Shown here: in pieces, positions 8,426 through 18,131 of the stretch
Layout of the letters: every line of letters begins with the position of its first letter
Numbering within the stretch: position 1 is the first letter of the stretch
Assembly (NCBI RefSeq): GCF_018413645.1
Contig: NZ_JAHCDA010000001.1
Coordinates: 124,001 to 188,000, forward strand
Reading direction: 5' to 3'
DNA: 64,000 nt
Origin: Roseococcus pinisoli
GTDB taxonomy: Bacteria; Pseudomonadota; Alphaproteobacteria; Acetobacterales; Acetobacteraceae
Notes under the pieces: model-generated
Seen by the model: only the letters and a program-made list of their open reading frames with translations
Told to the model about the DNA's origin: nothing
The model's database searches: none
Program-made: the position numbers and the translations under genes

Positions 8426-9769
8426 GTGAGGCGCGCGCTCGCCGTGATCGCCGGCGGGCTGCTGCTGATCTGGCCGGCCTTCCTCAACGGCTATCCCCTG
8501 GTCTTCAGCGACAGCACCGCCTTCCTGGCCCAGACGGTCGAACCGCTGATGATCTGGGACAAGCCCTGGATCTACGGCCCCTTCGCCTGGGTCTTCCATC
8601 AGCATGTGACGCTCTGGGGCACGGTGCTGGCCCAGGGGCTGATCGTCTCGCACCTCGTCTGGCTGCTGGCGCACGTGCTGGGGCAGGCCCGGCCCTGGCG
8701 CCACCTCGCCACCTGCGCGGCGCTCGCTTTCTTCACCGCCGCGCCGTGGTCGGCCGCCATGGTGATGCCCGACATCCTCACCCCCGTCGCCGTGCTCTGC
8801 GTGGCGCTGCTGGGCTGGGGATGGGACCGGCTGGGCCGCGCGGAACGGGCCTGGCTGATCGTGCTGGGCAGCCTCGCCACCGCCGCGCACCTCTCCAACC
8901 TGCCGGTGATCTTCGCGCTGGTCGTGCTGGCCGCGATCCTGCGCGCAGGCTGGGGCACGGTGCTCCGCGCCGGGATTCCGTTGGCTGGGGCCCTGGCGCT
9001 GCTGCTCGCCACCAACCTGGTCGGGCATGGGCGGCTGGCGGTCTCGCCCTATGGCAGCACCTTCTTCCTCGCGCGGCTGATCGCGGATGGGCCCGCCGCC
9101 CGCACCATCGAGGCGCGCTGCCCCGAGGCCGGCTGGTATCTCTGTGCCTTCGCCGGACGGCTGCCCACCAATTCGGACGTCTTCCTCTGGACCCCCGACA
9201 GCCCCGTGAACCGCCGGCCGGACGGCACGCCCATTTTCCTGGGCGGCGTGCTCCTCGCCCCGGAGGCCCGCATCATCGTCGCCGAGACGCTGCGGCGGGA
9301 ACCGCTCGCGGTGCTGGGCGACGCGCTCTCCAACTTCGTGGCGCAGCTCCGCCGCAGCCAGATCGGCGACACCCTTTCGCGGCACGATGCCGGAACAGGG
9401 GTGGAGCGGGAGGTCGCGAAGGGCTTTCCGCCCGCCGAGCTGGCTCGCCTCGAGAATTCCCGGCAGATGCGGGACGAGCTGAAGCCCATCGGGCGCCGCT
9501 TCAATCCGCTCTTCTCGATCGCCCTGCTGCTCGCGGTGCCCTTCGTGCTGCTGGCCTGGCGGCGGGCGCATCGGTCGGGCGACCTGCGCAGCCTCGGCCT
9601 GCTGCTCTGCCTTCTGGTGGGGCTGACCGGCAATGCCCTGGCGACGGGCGTGCTCTCCATGCCGCATCACCGCTACCAGGCGCGGGTCGTCTGGCTGCTG
9701 CCACTGGCGGCGATGCTGTTCGCGGGGCGCCCTGCAGTCCCGCCGGCCTCCCGACGGATCGAGGCCTAG
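8426..9769 (+). CDS. Polytopic membrane protein of unknown function
   Basis: 447 residues with about ten hydrophobic segments from the N-terminus (ALAVIAGGLLLIWPAFLNGY) to the C-terminus (WLLPLAAMLFAG). An early acidic loop (VFSDSTAFLAQT) and a periplasmic insert around residues 210-350 recall membrane glycosyltransferases of the PMT/ArnT fold, but no diagnostic motif is visible, so no function is claimed. It starts at GTG 8426, thirteen bases after moaE. Its stop overlaps that of the convergent outer-membrane efflux gene by four bases. Confidence 0.6.
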   Translation: MRRALAVIAGGLLLIWPAFLNGYPLVFSDSTAFLAQTVEPLMIWDKPWIYGPFAWVFHQHVTLWGTVLAQGLIVSHLVWLLAHVLGQARPWRHLATCAALAFFTAAPWSAAMVMPDILTPVAVLCVALLGWGWDRLGRAERAWLIVLGSLATAAHLSNLPVIFALVVLAAILRAGWGTVLRAGIPLAGALALLLATNLVGHGRLAVSPYGSTFFLARLIADGPAARTIEARCPEAGWYLCAFAGRLPTNSDVFLWTPDSPVNRRPDGTPIFLGGVLLAPEARIIVAETLRREPLAVLGDALSNFVAQLRRSQIGDTLSRHDAGTGVEREVAKGFPPAELARLENSRQMRDELKPIGRRFNPLFSIALLLAVPFVLLAWRRAHRSGDLRSLGLLLCLLVGLTGNALATGVLSMPHHRYQARVVWLLPLAAMLFAGRPAVPPASRRIEA

Positions 9770-11223
9770 AGGCGCGGCGCCAGCCCGTCGACGCCGGTCG
9801 CGAATTCGAGCTGCGCGAGGGCGGTGAGGTAGGAAGAGCGCGCGTTGTTGGCCGCGACCCGCGTCGCATTCAGCGTGCGTAGCGCATCCAGCACGTCGAG
9901 CAGATTGCGGCCGCCCGCGAGATAGGCCTGCTCGGAGCTGCGATAGGCCTGCTCGGCCCGGGTCAGCGCGCCGCCGGTGTAGAGGCGCAGCAGGGCCCGC
10001 GCCTGCTCGTAGGCGGACCAGGCGGTGGCGAAGTCGGCACGGGCCTGCAGCAGCGCGTTGCGCGCCTGCGCCTCACTCGCCGACTGCTCGCCCTGCGCCA
10101 CGCCGATATTGCCGCGCGTGATCCGGCTGGTGAACAGCGGCACCGAGAGGTTCATCGTGAACTGGTTGTTCGCGATCAGCGGCTGCGACGAATTGGGAAG
10201 ATCCTGCGACAGCTGCGTGCGCGTCCAGCCGCCATTGACCGTGACGTCGCGCCAGCGCTGGGATTCCGCCAGCGTGGTATTGGCCCCGGCCGCCGAGGCC
10301 TGGCGGGAGGCGACCACGACGTCAGGCCGGCTCTGCACCGCATCGCCCAGGGTCCCGCGCGAGACGCCGATATCGGGCGCCGTGTCGAAGCGCCCGCGCA
10401 CGTCGATGGCCAGTGCCGGCAGCGCCACGCGCGTCGCATCGCGGGAGGGCGCCGCGGCCGGGACCGGCGCGGCGGCATCCAGCGCGAGGGCGACGGCCAC
10501 CTGCGCGACGGCCGCGACATAGGCCTGGGCCGCGGTGGTGACATCGGCCTCGAAGGGCACGCGGCTGGCCTGGAAGCGCAGCAGGTCGCCCTCGGGCAGG
10601 GCACCGTCGCGGACCTGGCGCCGCAGCAGGTTCTCGGTGCGGTCGAGGCTGCCACGATTGGCGACGGCCACTTCGAGGTTGGCCCGAGCCGCGAGGGCAG
10701 CGATGAAGTTCTGCCGCAGGTTGAAGATCTGGTTGCGCAGCGCGTCCAGGACCTGCGCCTCCGCGACGGCGATGTTCTCGTTGGCATAGCGCGTGCGCAG
10801 CTCACGCTTGCCGCCGAGCTCGATGACGGCGGTGAGACCGATATTCACGTTGTTGTTCGGGCCGTGGAAGCGCGCGCCGCGCACACCGGAATAACGGGTC
10901 TCGTTGAACTCGCCGATCATATTGCCGGCGCTGAGCTGCATTGGCGGGATGGAGGAAGCAACGAGGCGCTGGGCGCGGGCGATGTCGATGCCGCGCTGGG
11001 CAGCGATGACGGTGAGGTTGCGCTCGATCAGCAGGCGCTCGGCCTCGCCGAGGGTCAGCACGCGCGCCTGGCCGGGCAGCGGCAGGGGCTGCATGCCGGG
11101 ACCGGCCACACGTGCCGGCCGCGCGGGCGAGGCGGGGGTGGCCGGCGCCTGGGCCAGCGCCGGAAGCGCGGTCGCACCGGCGAGGGCGAGGACCGGAAGC
11201 GTCAGGAGAAGGGAGGACCTCAT
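9766..11223 (-). CDS. TolC-family outer-membrane efflux protein (CzcC type)
   Basis: 485 residues. A signal peptide (MRSSLLLTLPVLALAGATALPALAQ) leads a protein with two outer-membrane-factor repeats: long helices such as GEAERLLIERNLTVIAAQRG and a second set around residues 300-470 (NALLQARADFATAWSAYEQA, YLAGGRNLLDVLDALRTLN). It would form the outer-membrane channel of a tripartite pump. It overlaps the RND gene by four bases and is last in the operon adaptor-RND-channel. Confidence 0.88.
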   Translation of the reverse strand: MRSSLLLTLPVLALAGATALPALAQAPATPASPARPARVAGPGMQPLPLPGQARVLTLGEAERLLIERNLTVIAAQRGIDIARAQRLVASSIPPMQLSAGNMIGEFNETRYSGVRGARFHGPNNNVNIGLTAVIELGGKRELRTRYANENIAVAEAQVLDALRNQIFNLRQNFIAALAARANLEVAVANRGSLDRTENLLRRQVRDGALPEGDLLRFQASRVPFEADVTTAAQAYVAAVAQVAVALALDAAAPVPAAAPSRDATRVALPALAIDVRGRFDTAPDIGVSRGTLGDAVQSRPDVVVASRQASAAGANTTLAESQRWRDVTVNGGWTRTQLSQDLPNSSQPLIANNQFTMNLSVPLFTSRITRGNIGVAQGEQSASEAQARNALLQARADFATAWSAYEQARALLRLYTGGALTRAEQAYRSSEQAYLAGGRNLLDVLDALRTLNATRVAANNARSSYLTALAQLEFATGVDGLAPRL

Positions 11224-14200
11224 GCCGTCAGCCCCGCGCGTTCGCGGCGGGCTGCCAGGGTCGCCTCCTGCCGCGCCAGATCCCGCGGCCGGCCGAAAAG
11301 GTCGATCAGCGCCGGGAAGATCACCAGGATGAAGATCGGCACCAGGCCGATGCCGCCGACCACCACGATCGCCAGCGGCTTCGTAACGTCGGCGCCGATG
11401 CCCGTCGCCACCGCCATCGGCGCCAGGCCGAAGAAGCTCGCGAAGCAGGTCATGAAAACCGGCCGCAGACGGTCCTGGCCCGACTGATCCAGCGCCGCGC
11501 GCCAGGTCATGCCCTCATGCCTCAGGTGATTGAAGTGCGAGAGCATGATGATCCCCTCCATCACCGTGATGCCGAAGAGCGCGAGGAAGCCGATGGCCGC
11601 CGGCACGGAGAAGTTCAGCCCCGCGACCCCCAGCGCCATGATGCCGCCCACCAGGGAGAGCGGGATCATCGCCATCACCAGCAGCATTTCCCGCAAATTC
11701 CCGAACTGCACGTAGAGCAGGACCATGATGATCATCAGCGCCACCGGCACGATGGTCAGCAGCCGGGCGACCGCGTCCTGCAGGTTCCGGAACTCGCCCA
11801 GCCAGTCGAGCCGGTAGCCGGGCTCGAGCTGCAGCTCCCGGTCGATGAGGGACTGCGCCTCGATCACCGCGCTCGCCGGGTCGCGGCCGCGGACGGAGAA
11901 GCGGATGGGCACGTAGCGCGAGCTCTCCTCGCGATAGACATAGGCCGTGCCGGAGACGATCTCGATATCGGCCACGTCGGCCAGCACCGCGCCGCGCGGT
12001 CCGCCGACGGGAATGCGGCGGATCGCGTCCACATTGTCGCGCTCCGAAGCCGCGAGGCGGATCGTGATGGGGAAGTTTCGGTCGCCGCCGGGCTCGTAGA
12101 GCCGCCCGGACTCACGCCCGCCGATGGCCGCCTGGATCACATCGTTGATGTCGCTCACCTGCAGGCCGAATCGCGCGGCCCGCGCGCGGTCGATCGTCAC
12201 GGAGACGGTCGGCTGACCCAGCGTCGGGAAGATCGCGATATCGGTCAGGCCGCGCACCTGGTTGAGCAGGCCGCGGATCCGCTCCGCCTGCCGGGTCAGC
12301 ACGTCCAGGTCGGGGCCGTAGACCTTGATGGCGTTCGCGCCCTTCACGCCCGAGGCCGCCTCCTGGACGTTGTCGCTGATCGCCTGGGCGAAGCTGAACT
12401 GCACGCCGAGGAAGCGCTCCGACAGCCGCTCATTGATGGCGGCGACGAGGCCGTTGCGGTCGCGCGCGGTGGTCCATTGCTCGGGCGGGCGCAGGGGGAC
12501 GAAGAATTCCGCGTTGAAGAAGCCGGCGCTGTCCGTGCCGTCATCGGGCCGCCCCTGCTGGGACGTGACGGTGATCGCCTCGGGGAACTCCATCAGCGTG
12601 GCCCGGATGCCGCGGACCGTGGGCTGCCCTTCCTCGAGCGAGATGGTGCCCGGCATGGTCGCGCGCACCCAGAGGTTGCCCTCCTCCAGCGTGGGCAGGA
12701 ACTCGGCGCCGAGATGCGACAGCACGAAGAGCGAGATCGCGACCAGCACTGCCGCGAGGGTCAGCGCGAAGGCCCGTGCGGCCATGGCGACGTGGTAGAG
12801 GCGGCCATGGGCCCAGCGCAGGAGGCGGACCAGCGGCGTGTCGCGCTCCTGGCTGTCCTCGCGCAGCAGCACGGCGGAAAGGGCCGGCACGATCGTGAAG
12901 GCCGCGATCAGCGAGCCGCCGATGGCATAGGCGTAGGTCTTGGCCATCGGGCCGAAGATGCGCCCCTCGATCCCGCCCATGGTGAAGAGCGGGATGAAGG
13001 CGACGATGACGATGAGCAGCGCGAAGAGGATGGGCTTGGCCACCTCGCTGCCCGCCCGCAGCACCGTCAGCGAAATGCCGGAAAGCCCGCCCGCCGCCTG
13101 CGGGTTGGCGTAGAGCTGCGGGTTGCGCCGCGCCAGCGCCAGGTGGCGGTAGATGTTCTCGACCATGATGATGGTCGCATCCACCAGCAGGCCGAAGTCC
13201 AGCGCGCCGATGGAGAGCAGGTTCGCGCTCTCGCCGCGCGCCAGGATCACCAGGACGGCGAAGAAGAAGGCGAAGGGGATGGTAGCCGCGACGACCACGG
13301 CGCCGCGCAGGTCGCCGAGGAAGAGCCACTGGATCGCCAGGATCAGCAGGACGCCCACGATGATGTTGTGCACCACCATATGGGTGGCGACCTTCACGAG
13401 GTCCTCGCGGTCGTAGAGCGGCACCACGCGCACGCCGGGCGGCAGCACGCCGCCGGCATTGATGCGCTCCACCTCCTGCTGCACGCCGCGGATGGTGGGC
13501 AGGGTCTGCTCGCCGCGGCGCATTAGCACCGTCGCCAGCACCACGTCATCGTCGTTCTCGTGCCCGGCGACACCCAGGCGCGGCAGGCTGCCCACCTCGA
13601 CCTCGGCGATGTCCGAGAGCAGCACCGGCGAGCCGTCGGGCGAGGCGGCGAGGACGATGTTGCGGATGTCCTCGACGCGACGGATGAGGCCGATGCCCTG
13701 CACCACCGCCGCCTGCGGCCCGATGTTGATGGTGCCCGCGCCGACCGTGTTGTTGCCCGCGCGCACGGCCGCGATCACGGCCGGCAGCTGCAGCCCGAAG
13801 GCGTTCATGCGGGCCAGGTTGACCGTCACATTGTAGGACTTGCTGCGGCCGCCGAAGCTGGTGACGTCCACGACGCCGGGCACGCGCTTGAAGCGGCGCT
13901 CCAGCACCCATTCCTGCAGCGTCTTCAGCTCGTCCGAGGAGAAGCCCGGCGGCCCCACCACGCGGTAGCGCATGATCTCGCCGATGGGCGAGAGCGGGCT
14001 GATCTCGGGATGCACGCCGTCCGGCAGCTCGTTCAGCTGCGCGAGCCGGTTGAGCACCTGCTGCAGCGCCTGCTCGTAGGTATAGGCGAAGGTGAACTGC
14101 ACGCGCACGTCCGAGAGGCCGAAGAGGCTCGTCGAGCGGACGGAATTCAGATTGGGCAGGCCCGCCATGGCGAGCTCGACCGGGATGGAGACGTAGCGCT

Positions 14201-14381
14201 CGATCTCTTCGGCCGAGGCGCCCGGATTCTGCGTGATGATCACGACCTGCGGCGGAACCGGGTCGGGATAGGCCTCGATGTTCAGCTTCAGGAAGGCGTA
14301 GGCACCCACCGCCACGAAGACGACGAACATGAGGATGACAAGCGCCCGCTGCTGCAGCGAGATGGCGACGAGCTGGCGCAT
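11220..14381 (-). CDS. HME-type RND metal efflux pump (CzcA family)
   Basis: 1053-residue inner-membrane proton antiporter. Twelve helices with two large periplasmic loops are evident, and the family signature DFGLLVDATIIMVEN lies in helix 4 near residue 395. That pattern marks heavy-metal efflux RND proteins. It is not the AxGAMVDAA form of CusA copper/silver pumps, and it differs from the DGAV of classic CzcA, so the metal is open. The N-terminus MRQLVAISLQQRALVILMFVV is typical. It sits ten bases after the adaptor gene. No regulator lies next to the operon. Confidence 0.88.
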   Translation of the reverse strand: MRQLVAISLQQRALVILMFVVFVAVGAYAFLKLNIEAYPDPVPPQVVIITQNPGASAEEIERYVSIPVELAMAGLPNLNSVRSTSLFGLSDVRVQFTFAYTYEQALQQVLNRLAQLNELPDGVHPEISPLSPIGEIMRYRVVGPPGFSSDELKTLQEWVLERRFKRVPGVVDVTSFGGRSKSYNVTVNLARMNAFGLQLPAVIAAVRAGNNTVGAGTINIGPQAAVVQGIGLIRRVEDIRNIVLAASPDGSPVLLSDIAEVEVGSLPRLGVAGHENDDDVVLATVLMRRGEQTLPTIRGVQQEVERINAGGVLPPGVRVVPLYDREDLVKVATHMVVHNIIVGVLLILAIQWLFLGDLRGAVVVAATIPFAFFFAVLVILARGESANLLSIGALDFGLLVDATIIMVENIYRHLALARRNPQLYANPQAAGGLSGISLTVLRAGSEVAKPILFALLIVIVAFIPLFTMGGIEGRIFGPMAKTYAYAIGGSLIAAFTIVPALSAVLLREDSQERDTPLVRLLRWAHGRLYHVAMAARAFALTLAAVLVAISLFVLSHLGAEFLPTLEEGNLWVRATMPGTISLEEGQPTVRGIRATLMEFPEAITVTSQQGRPDDGTDSAGFFNAEFFVPLRPPEQWTTARDRNGLVAAINERLSERFLGVQFSFAQAISDNVQEAASGVKGANAIKVYGPDLDVLTRQAERIRGLLNQVRGLTDIAIFPTLGQPTVSVTIDRARAARFGLQVSDINDVIQAAIGGRESGRLYEPGGDRNFPITIRLAASERDNVDAIRRIPVGGPRGAVLADVADIEIVSGTAYVYREESSRYVPIRFSVRGRDPASAVIEAQSLIDRELQLEPGYRLDWLGEFRNLQDAVARLLTIVPVALMIIMVLLYVQFGNLREMLLVMAMIPLSLVGGIMALGVAGLNFSVPAAIGFLALFGITVMEGIIMLSHFNHLRHEGMTWRAALDQSGQDRLRPVFMTCFASFFGLAPMAVATGIGADVTKPLAIVVVGGIGLVPIFILVIFPALIDLFGRPRDLARQEATLAARRERAGLTA

Positions 14382-14391
14382 CCGTCGTTCC

Positions 14392-15690
14392 TCAGTCGAT
14401 GCGCGAGGCGCGGTCGATGAAGAGCGCGCCTCCGGTGACCACCCGGTCGCCGTCGGCGAGCCCCTGGCGGACCTCGATCAGCTCGCCCGACCTGATGCCC
14501 GGGGTGATGCGCCGCATCACGAAGCGCCGGTCAGGCAGCGCCACCCAGACATCCGCCTCGGAGCCGCGGAAGATCACGGCACTGGCCGGCACGGCGGGGG
14601 CGCGGTTGGTCTCGCCCACTTCGATACGGAAGGTCGCGAACATCTCGGGCCGCAGCTCGTGGCTCGGATCCTGCACCTCGGCCATCACCGTCAGGCGGCG
14701 GGTCGAGGGGTCGAGCCCCGCGGCGGTGCGGACGATGCGTGCCTCGAAGCGGCGGCTCGGCAGGGCGCCGACCGTGACATCCACGCGCTGGCCCACCTGG
14801 ATCAGCGGCACGTCGAGCTCGCGGACATTGGCGACGAGCCACATGGTCGAGAGGTCGGCGATGGTGAAGACGGGATCGCCCTGCCCGGCCGTCAGCCACT
14901 GGCCCGGGCCGGCGCGGCGCTGGGTGATGGTGCCGGCGAGCGGCGCGGTCACGGTGATGAGGCCGCTGACCTGGCGCGTGCGCTCGATCTCGGTGATCTG
15001 CTCGGGCGTGCGGCCGAGGACGCGCAGGCGGTCGCGATTGGCCTCGGCCTGGGCATTGGCGCTGCGCAGATCGGATTCGGCGGCGGCGGCGGCGGCGCGG
15101 GCCTGCTCGACATCGCGCTGCGAGGCCGCGCGGGCGGAGAAGAGGGACGCCTGCCGGGCATCCTCGCGCCGGGCCTGAGCGAGGGCGACGGTGTTCTTCT
15201 GCACGTTGTCGAGGGCGGCCAGCAGGTCGTTGGCCGCGCCCGTGACGTCGGGCGTCTCGATCTCATAGAGCGGCGCGCCGGCCTCGACCTGGTCGCCCAC
15301 GCGGGCGAAGGCGCGCATGACCCGCCCCGTATAGGGCGAGAGCATGGGGGTGGAGCGGTCGTCGTTATAGGCGATGCGGCCCTCGGCGAGGCGCTCGGGG
15401 CGGAATTCCCGCATGGCGATCGGCTCGATGCGCAGGGCGCGGATCTCGTTCTCGCTCAGCCGGAACTCGCCGGCGGGCAAGCCCGCCTGGGCCGGCGCCT
15501 GGGCGGGGGCCGGCTTCTCGACGTGGTTCACGTAATAATAAGCGCCTGCGCCCAGCACCAAGGCCAGGCCGAGCCAGGGCAGGAACCGGCGGCTGGTCCG
15601 CGGCGGGGTTGCCGGCTCCGAAACGGGCGCAGACGTCGCCGGCGCAGCGCGCTGATCGGGCTTTGCCGGATCCTGGTGAATCACGTTCAT
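14392..15690 (-). CDS. Periplasmic adaptor of RND efflux pump (CzcB family)
   Basis: 432 residues. A single N-terminal helix (FLPWLGLALVLGAGAYYYV) anchors a membrane-fusion protein. Barrel-sandwich parts flank a helical hairpin at about 170-240 (QARREDARQASLFSARAASQ, ERTRQVSGLITVTAPLAG). Beta-barrel and membrane-proximal domains follow (LRPEMFATFRIEVG). It links the RND pump to the outer-membrane channel and is the first gene of the operon. It lacks the His-rich N-terminus of some CzcB proteins. An inverted repeat at 15746-15772 lies in its upstream region. Confidence 0.88.
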   Translation of the reverse strand: MNVIHQDPAKPDQRAAPATSAPVSEPATPPRTSRRFLPWLGLALVLGAGAYYYVNHVEKPAPAQAPAQAGLPAGEFRLSENEIRALRIEPIAMREFRPERLAEGRIAYNDDRSTPMLSPYTGRVMRAFARVGDQVEAGAPLYEIETPDVTGAANDLLAALDNVQKNTVALAQARREDARQASLFSARAASQRDVEQARAAAAAAESDLRSANAQAEANRDRLRVLGRTPEQITEIERTRQVSGLITVTAPLAGTITQRRAGPGQWLTAGQGDPVFTIADLSTMWLVANVRELDVPLIQVGQRVDVTVGALPSRRFEARIVRTAAGLDPSTRRLTVMAEVQDPSHELRPEMFATFRIEVGETNRAPAVPASAVIFRGSEADVWVALPDRRFVMRRITPGIRSGELIEVRQGLADGDRVVTGGALFIDRASRID

Positions 15691-15745
15691 GAATGTCCCG
15701 AACCATTCGCGCGAAAATCAGGCCAGCAGGTCGAGGCTCGCCCGT

Positions 15746-15772
15746 TTGTTCACATTAACTGAAGCTGAACAA
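15746..15772. promoter_or_regulatory. Inverted repeat upstream of the metal efflux operon, possible operator
   Basis: TTGTTCA (15746-15752) and TGAACAA (15766-15772) form a perfect seven-base inverted repeat with a 13-base spacer, 56-82 bases before the adaptor start. The segment is more AT-rich than its surroundings. An operator for an unlinked metal-responsive regulator is an inference. Confidence 0.4.
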
Positions 15773-15849
15773 GATGGCCAGGGAGGCCCGGTGAATTTCT
15801 ATCCACACCGTCCCGCGCAGGGTCCGTGCCGGGGGAGAACCCCCACCCG

Positions 15850-16632
15850 TCACGCCGGCAGGAGCGGCTGCGGATCGAGCCAGAGCGTGTACCAGCTCAG
15901 GCCGAAATGCAGGTGCGGCCCGGTCACCCTGCCGGTGGCACCCATCGCGGCGATGCGCTGGCCCGCCCGGACCTCCTGCCCTTCCCGCACGTCGATGGCG
16001 GACAGATGGGCATAGAGCGTGTTCACGCCGTGGCCGTGATCTAGCACGAGCACTTTTCCGAAGAAATGGAATTCAGCGGCCAGGGAAACGCGGCCCGAGC
16101 ACGCCGCCGCGATGGGCGTGCCGACCGGCCCCGCGACGTCCAGCGCGTAATGCGGCTGGCGCGGCTGGCCGTTCAGGATGCGCTGGCTGCCGTAAATGCC
16201 GCTGATCCGGCCGCGAGCCGGCCAGACGAAGCCGGCGGCGAAGTCGGTGCGGGGGGTGTCCAGTCCGCGCGCGGCCGCCAGCCGCTCCCGTTCCACGCGG
16301 ATGCGCTCCAGGATCGCGGCATCGGGCGTGACCTGGCCGGGCGGCAGACCGTTGATGCGCTGCACATCCCATTGCCGGGGCGCGACCTCGATGGTGCGAC
16401 GGGCGCCGTTCTCGGTCAGCGTCGCCTGGGGGCCGTGGTCGCGCCCGAAGCCGAGGACGAAATAGCCCTCCGGCGAGACGCGCACCGCCCGCCCATCCAG
16501 CGCCAGCCGCGTGCCGGCTGCGCCGCGGCCGAGCAGAAGGGCGCCCTGGCTTGGGGCGCCGCGCCATTCCAGCGCGGCGGCGGGCCGGGCCAGCGCCAGG
16601 GCCGGCAGAGCGAGGAGCGCGCGGCGCTTCAA
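15850..16632 (-). CDS. Secreted M23-family metallopeptidase
   Basis: 260 residues. A short signal peptide ([18 protein letters not shown]) precedes a beta-rich N-terminal region, and the C-terminal 120 residues are an M23 LytM domain: HYALDVAG supplies the first zinc His and Asp, GPHLHFG the HxH pair. All ligands are present, so it is likely an active peptidoglycan endopeptidase. Translation most likely starts at TTG 16632, because TTGA overlaps the xseA stop; no ATG fits the signal peptide. It is coupled to xseA, although the two functions are unrelated. Confidence 0.88.
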   Translation of the reverse strand: MKRRALLALPALALARPAAALEWRGAPSQGALLLGRGAAGTRLALDGRAVRVSPEGYFVLGFGRDHGPQATLTENGARRTIEVAPRQWDVQRINGLPPGQVTPDAAILERIRVERERLAAARGLDTPRTDFAAGFVWPARGRISGIYGSQRILNGQPRQPHYALDVAGPVGTPIAAACSGRVSLAAEFHFFGKVLVLDHGHGVNTLYAHLSAIDVREGQEVRAGQRIAAMGATGRVTGPHLHFGLSWYTLWLDPQPLLPA

Positions 16633-18059
16633 AACAGCGTTCCCTGCACGAGCTTGGGCGGCGCGGCCGTGGCGGCCACCTGGCCGTCCTGGAAGGTCAA
16701 GGTGAGCTTCGCGCCGGGCGTGACCTCGGCGGCGGCGGTGATGGTCTGGCCGCCGGCGCCCTGCACCAGGGCGAAGCCGCGCGCCAGCACGGCATTGTAG
16801 CTCACCGCCTCCAGCCGGGCGGCCAGCCCCTCGACCTTCGCCGCGCGCTCGCGGATCAGCCCGAGGACCGGTGCCGGCGAGAGCCGCGCCAGGGCCGGGG
16901 CGCCCTGGCGCTTCGCCAGCGCGCGGGCCCAGGCAGCGCCCATGCGGTGGTCCAGCGTGCCCACCGCGCTGCGGCCGGCGGCGATGGCCTCGCGCGGGTG
17001 GCGCAGATGGGCGCCGAGCCGCGCGACCTCCTGCCGCTTGGCCTGCACGAAGCCGGGCAATGCGACGCGCAGCCGCTCGCCCCGGTCGTCCAGCCGCTGA
17101 CGCAGCTGATTCACCATGGCGGGCAGGTCGGGCAGGCCGCGCTCGGCACGGTGCAGGTGCAGCCGGCTCTCGCGCAGCAGGGCGGCGATGCGCTGGGCGA
17201 TTCGCGAGCCGCGCTGGGCGATGTCGGCGGCCAGCTCCACCCGCGAGGGCACGGCCAGCTCGGCGGCGGCGGTGGGCGTGGGCGCGCGGCGGTCGCTGGC
17301 GAAGTCGATGAGGGTGGTGTCGGTCTCGTGCCCCACGGCCGAGATCAGCGGGATGGTGCATTCCGCCGCCGCGCGGATGACGACCTCCTCGTTGAAGGCC
17401 ATCAGGTCCTCCAGCGAGCCGCCGCCCCGGGCCACGATCAGCACGTCGGGCCGGGGGACGGGCCCACCAGGCTTGAGCGCCGAGAATCCGTTGATGGCGG
17501 CGGCGATCTTCTCGGCCGCCCCCTCCCCCTGCACCGGGACCGGCCAGAGGATCAGGCGCCGGGGAAAGCGGCGGGCCAGGGTGGTGCGGATGTCCTGGAT
17601 GACGGCGCCGCGCTCGCTGGTCACCACGCCGATGACCTCGGGCAGCAGCGGGAAACGGCGCTTCCGCTCGACGTCGAAGAGGCCTTCCTTCAGCAGCGCC
17701 AGCCGCAGCCGCTCGATCCGCGCCAGCAGCGCGCCCTCGCCGGCATACTCCAGCTTCTCGATGATGAGCTGGTACTTGGAGCGGTCGCCATAGGTGGAGA
17801 CGCGGCCGGTGGCGATCACCTCCAGCCCGTTCTCCGGCTTCAGCCCGAGTCGCGAGACGGCGCTCTTCCAGACGACGCTCTCGATCTTCGCATTCTCGTC
17901 CTTGAGGGAGAGGTAGATGTGGCCCGAGGGATAGGGCTTCACCTCCGTCAGCTCGCCGCGCACGCGCACGCGCTGGAAGGCGCCTTCCAGGGTGCGCTTG
18001 ATGGCGCCGGCCAACTCGCCCACACCGTATTCGGGAATGTTGTTGCCGGGTCCGTCCAT
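16629..18059 (-). CDS. xseA: Exodeoxyribonuclease VII large subunit
   Basis: 476 residues. The N-terminal OB-fold domain ([27 protein letters not shown]) binds single-stranded DNA. The catalytic core carries [31 protein letters not shown] and [20 protein letters not shown], and a long helical C-terminus follows. With XseB, not in this window, it degrades single-stranded DNA. The gene is divergent from purD, with 72 bases between the two starts. Confidence 0.95.
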   Translation of the reverse strand: MDGPGNNIPEYGVGELAGAIKRTLEGAFQRVRVRGELTEVKPYPSGHIYLSLKDENAKIESVVWKSAVSRLGLKPENGLEVIATGRVSTYGDRSKYQLIIEKLEYAGEGALLARIERLRLALLKEGLFDVERKRRFPLLPEVIGVVTSERGAVIQDIRTTLARRFPRRLILWPVPVQGEGAAEKIAAAINGFSALKPGGPVPRPDVLIVARGGGSLEDLMAFNEEVVIRAAAECTIPLISAVGHETDTTLIDFASDRRAPTPTAAAELAVPSRVELAADIAQRGSRIAQRIAALLRESRLHLHRAERGLPDLPAMVNQLRQRLDDRGERLRVALPGFVQAKRQEVARLGAHLRHPREAIAAGRSAVGTLDHRMGAAWARALAKRQGAPALARLSPAPVLGLIRERAAKVEGLAARLEAVSYNAVLARGFALVQGAGGQTITAAAEVTPGAKLTLTFQDGQVAATAAPPKLVQGTLF

Positions 18060-18131
18060 CCTCTCAGTATAGGACGGATCGCGGCGTTGCGGAGGCGCCC
18101 CCTCTCAGGGGGCCAGATCAGGGTGCGATCG

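Noticed and set aside
11112-13526. 804-codon open frame opposite the RND pump gene
   Set aside because: It mirrors the reverse strand of the pump, with no domain and an extreme His/Asp/Arg content.
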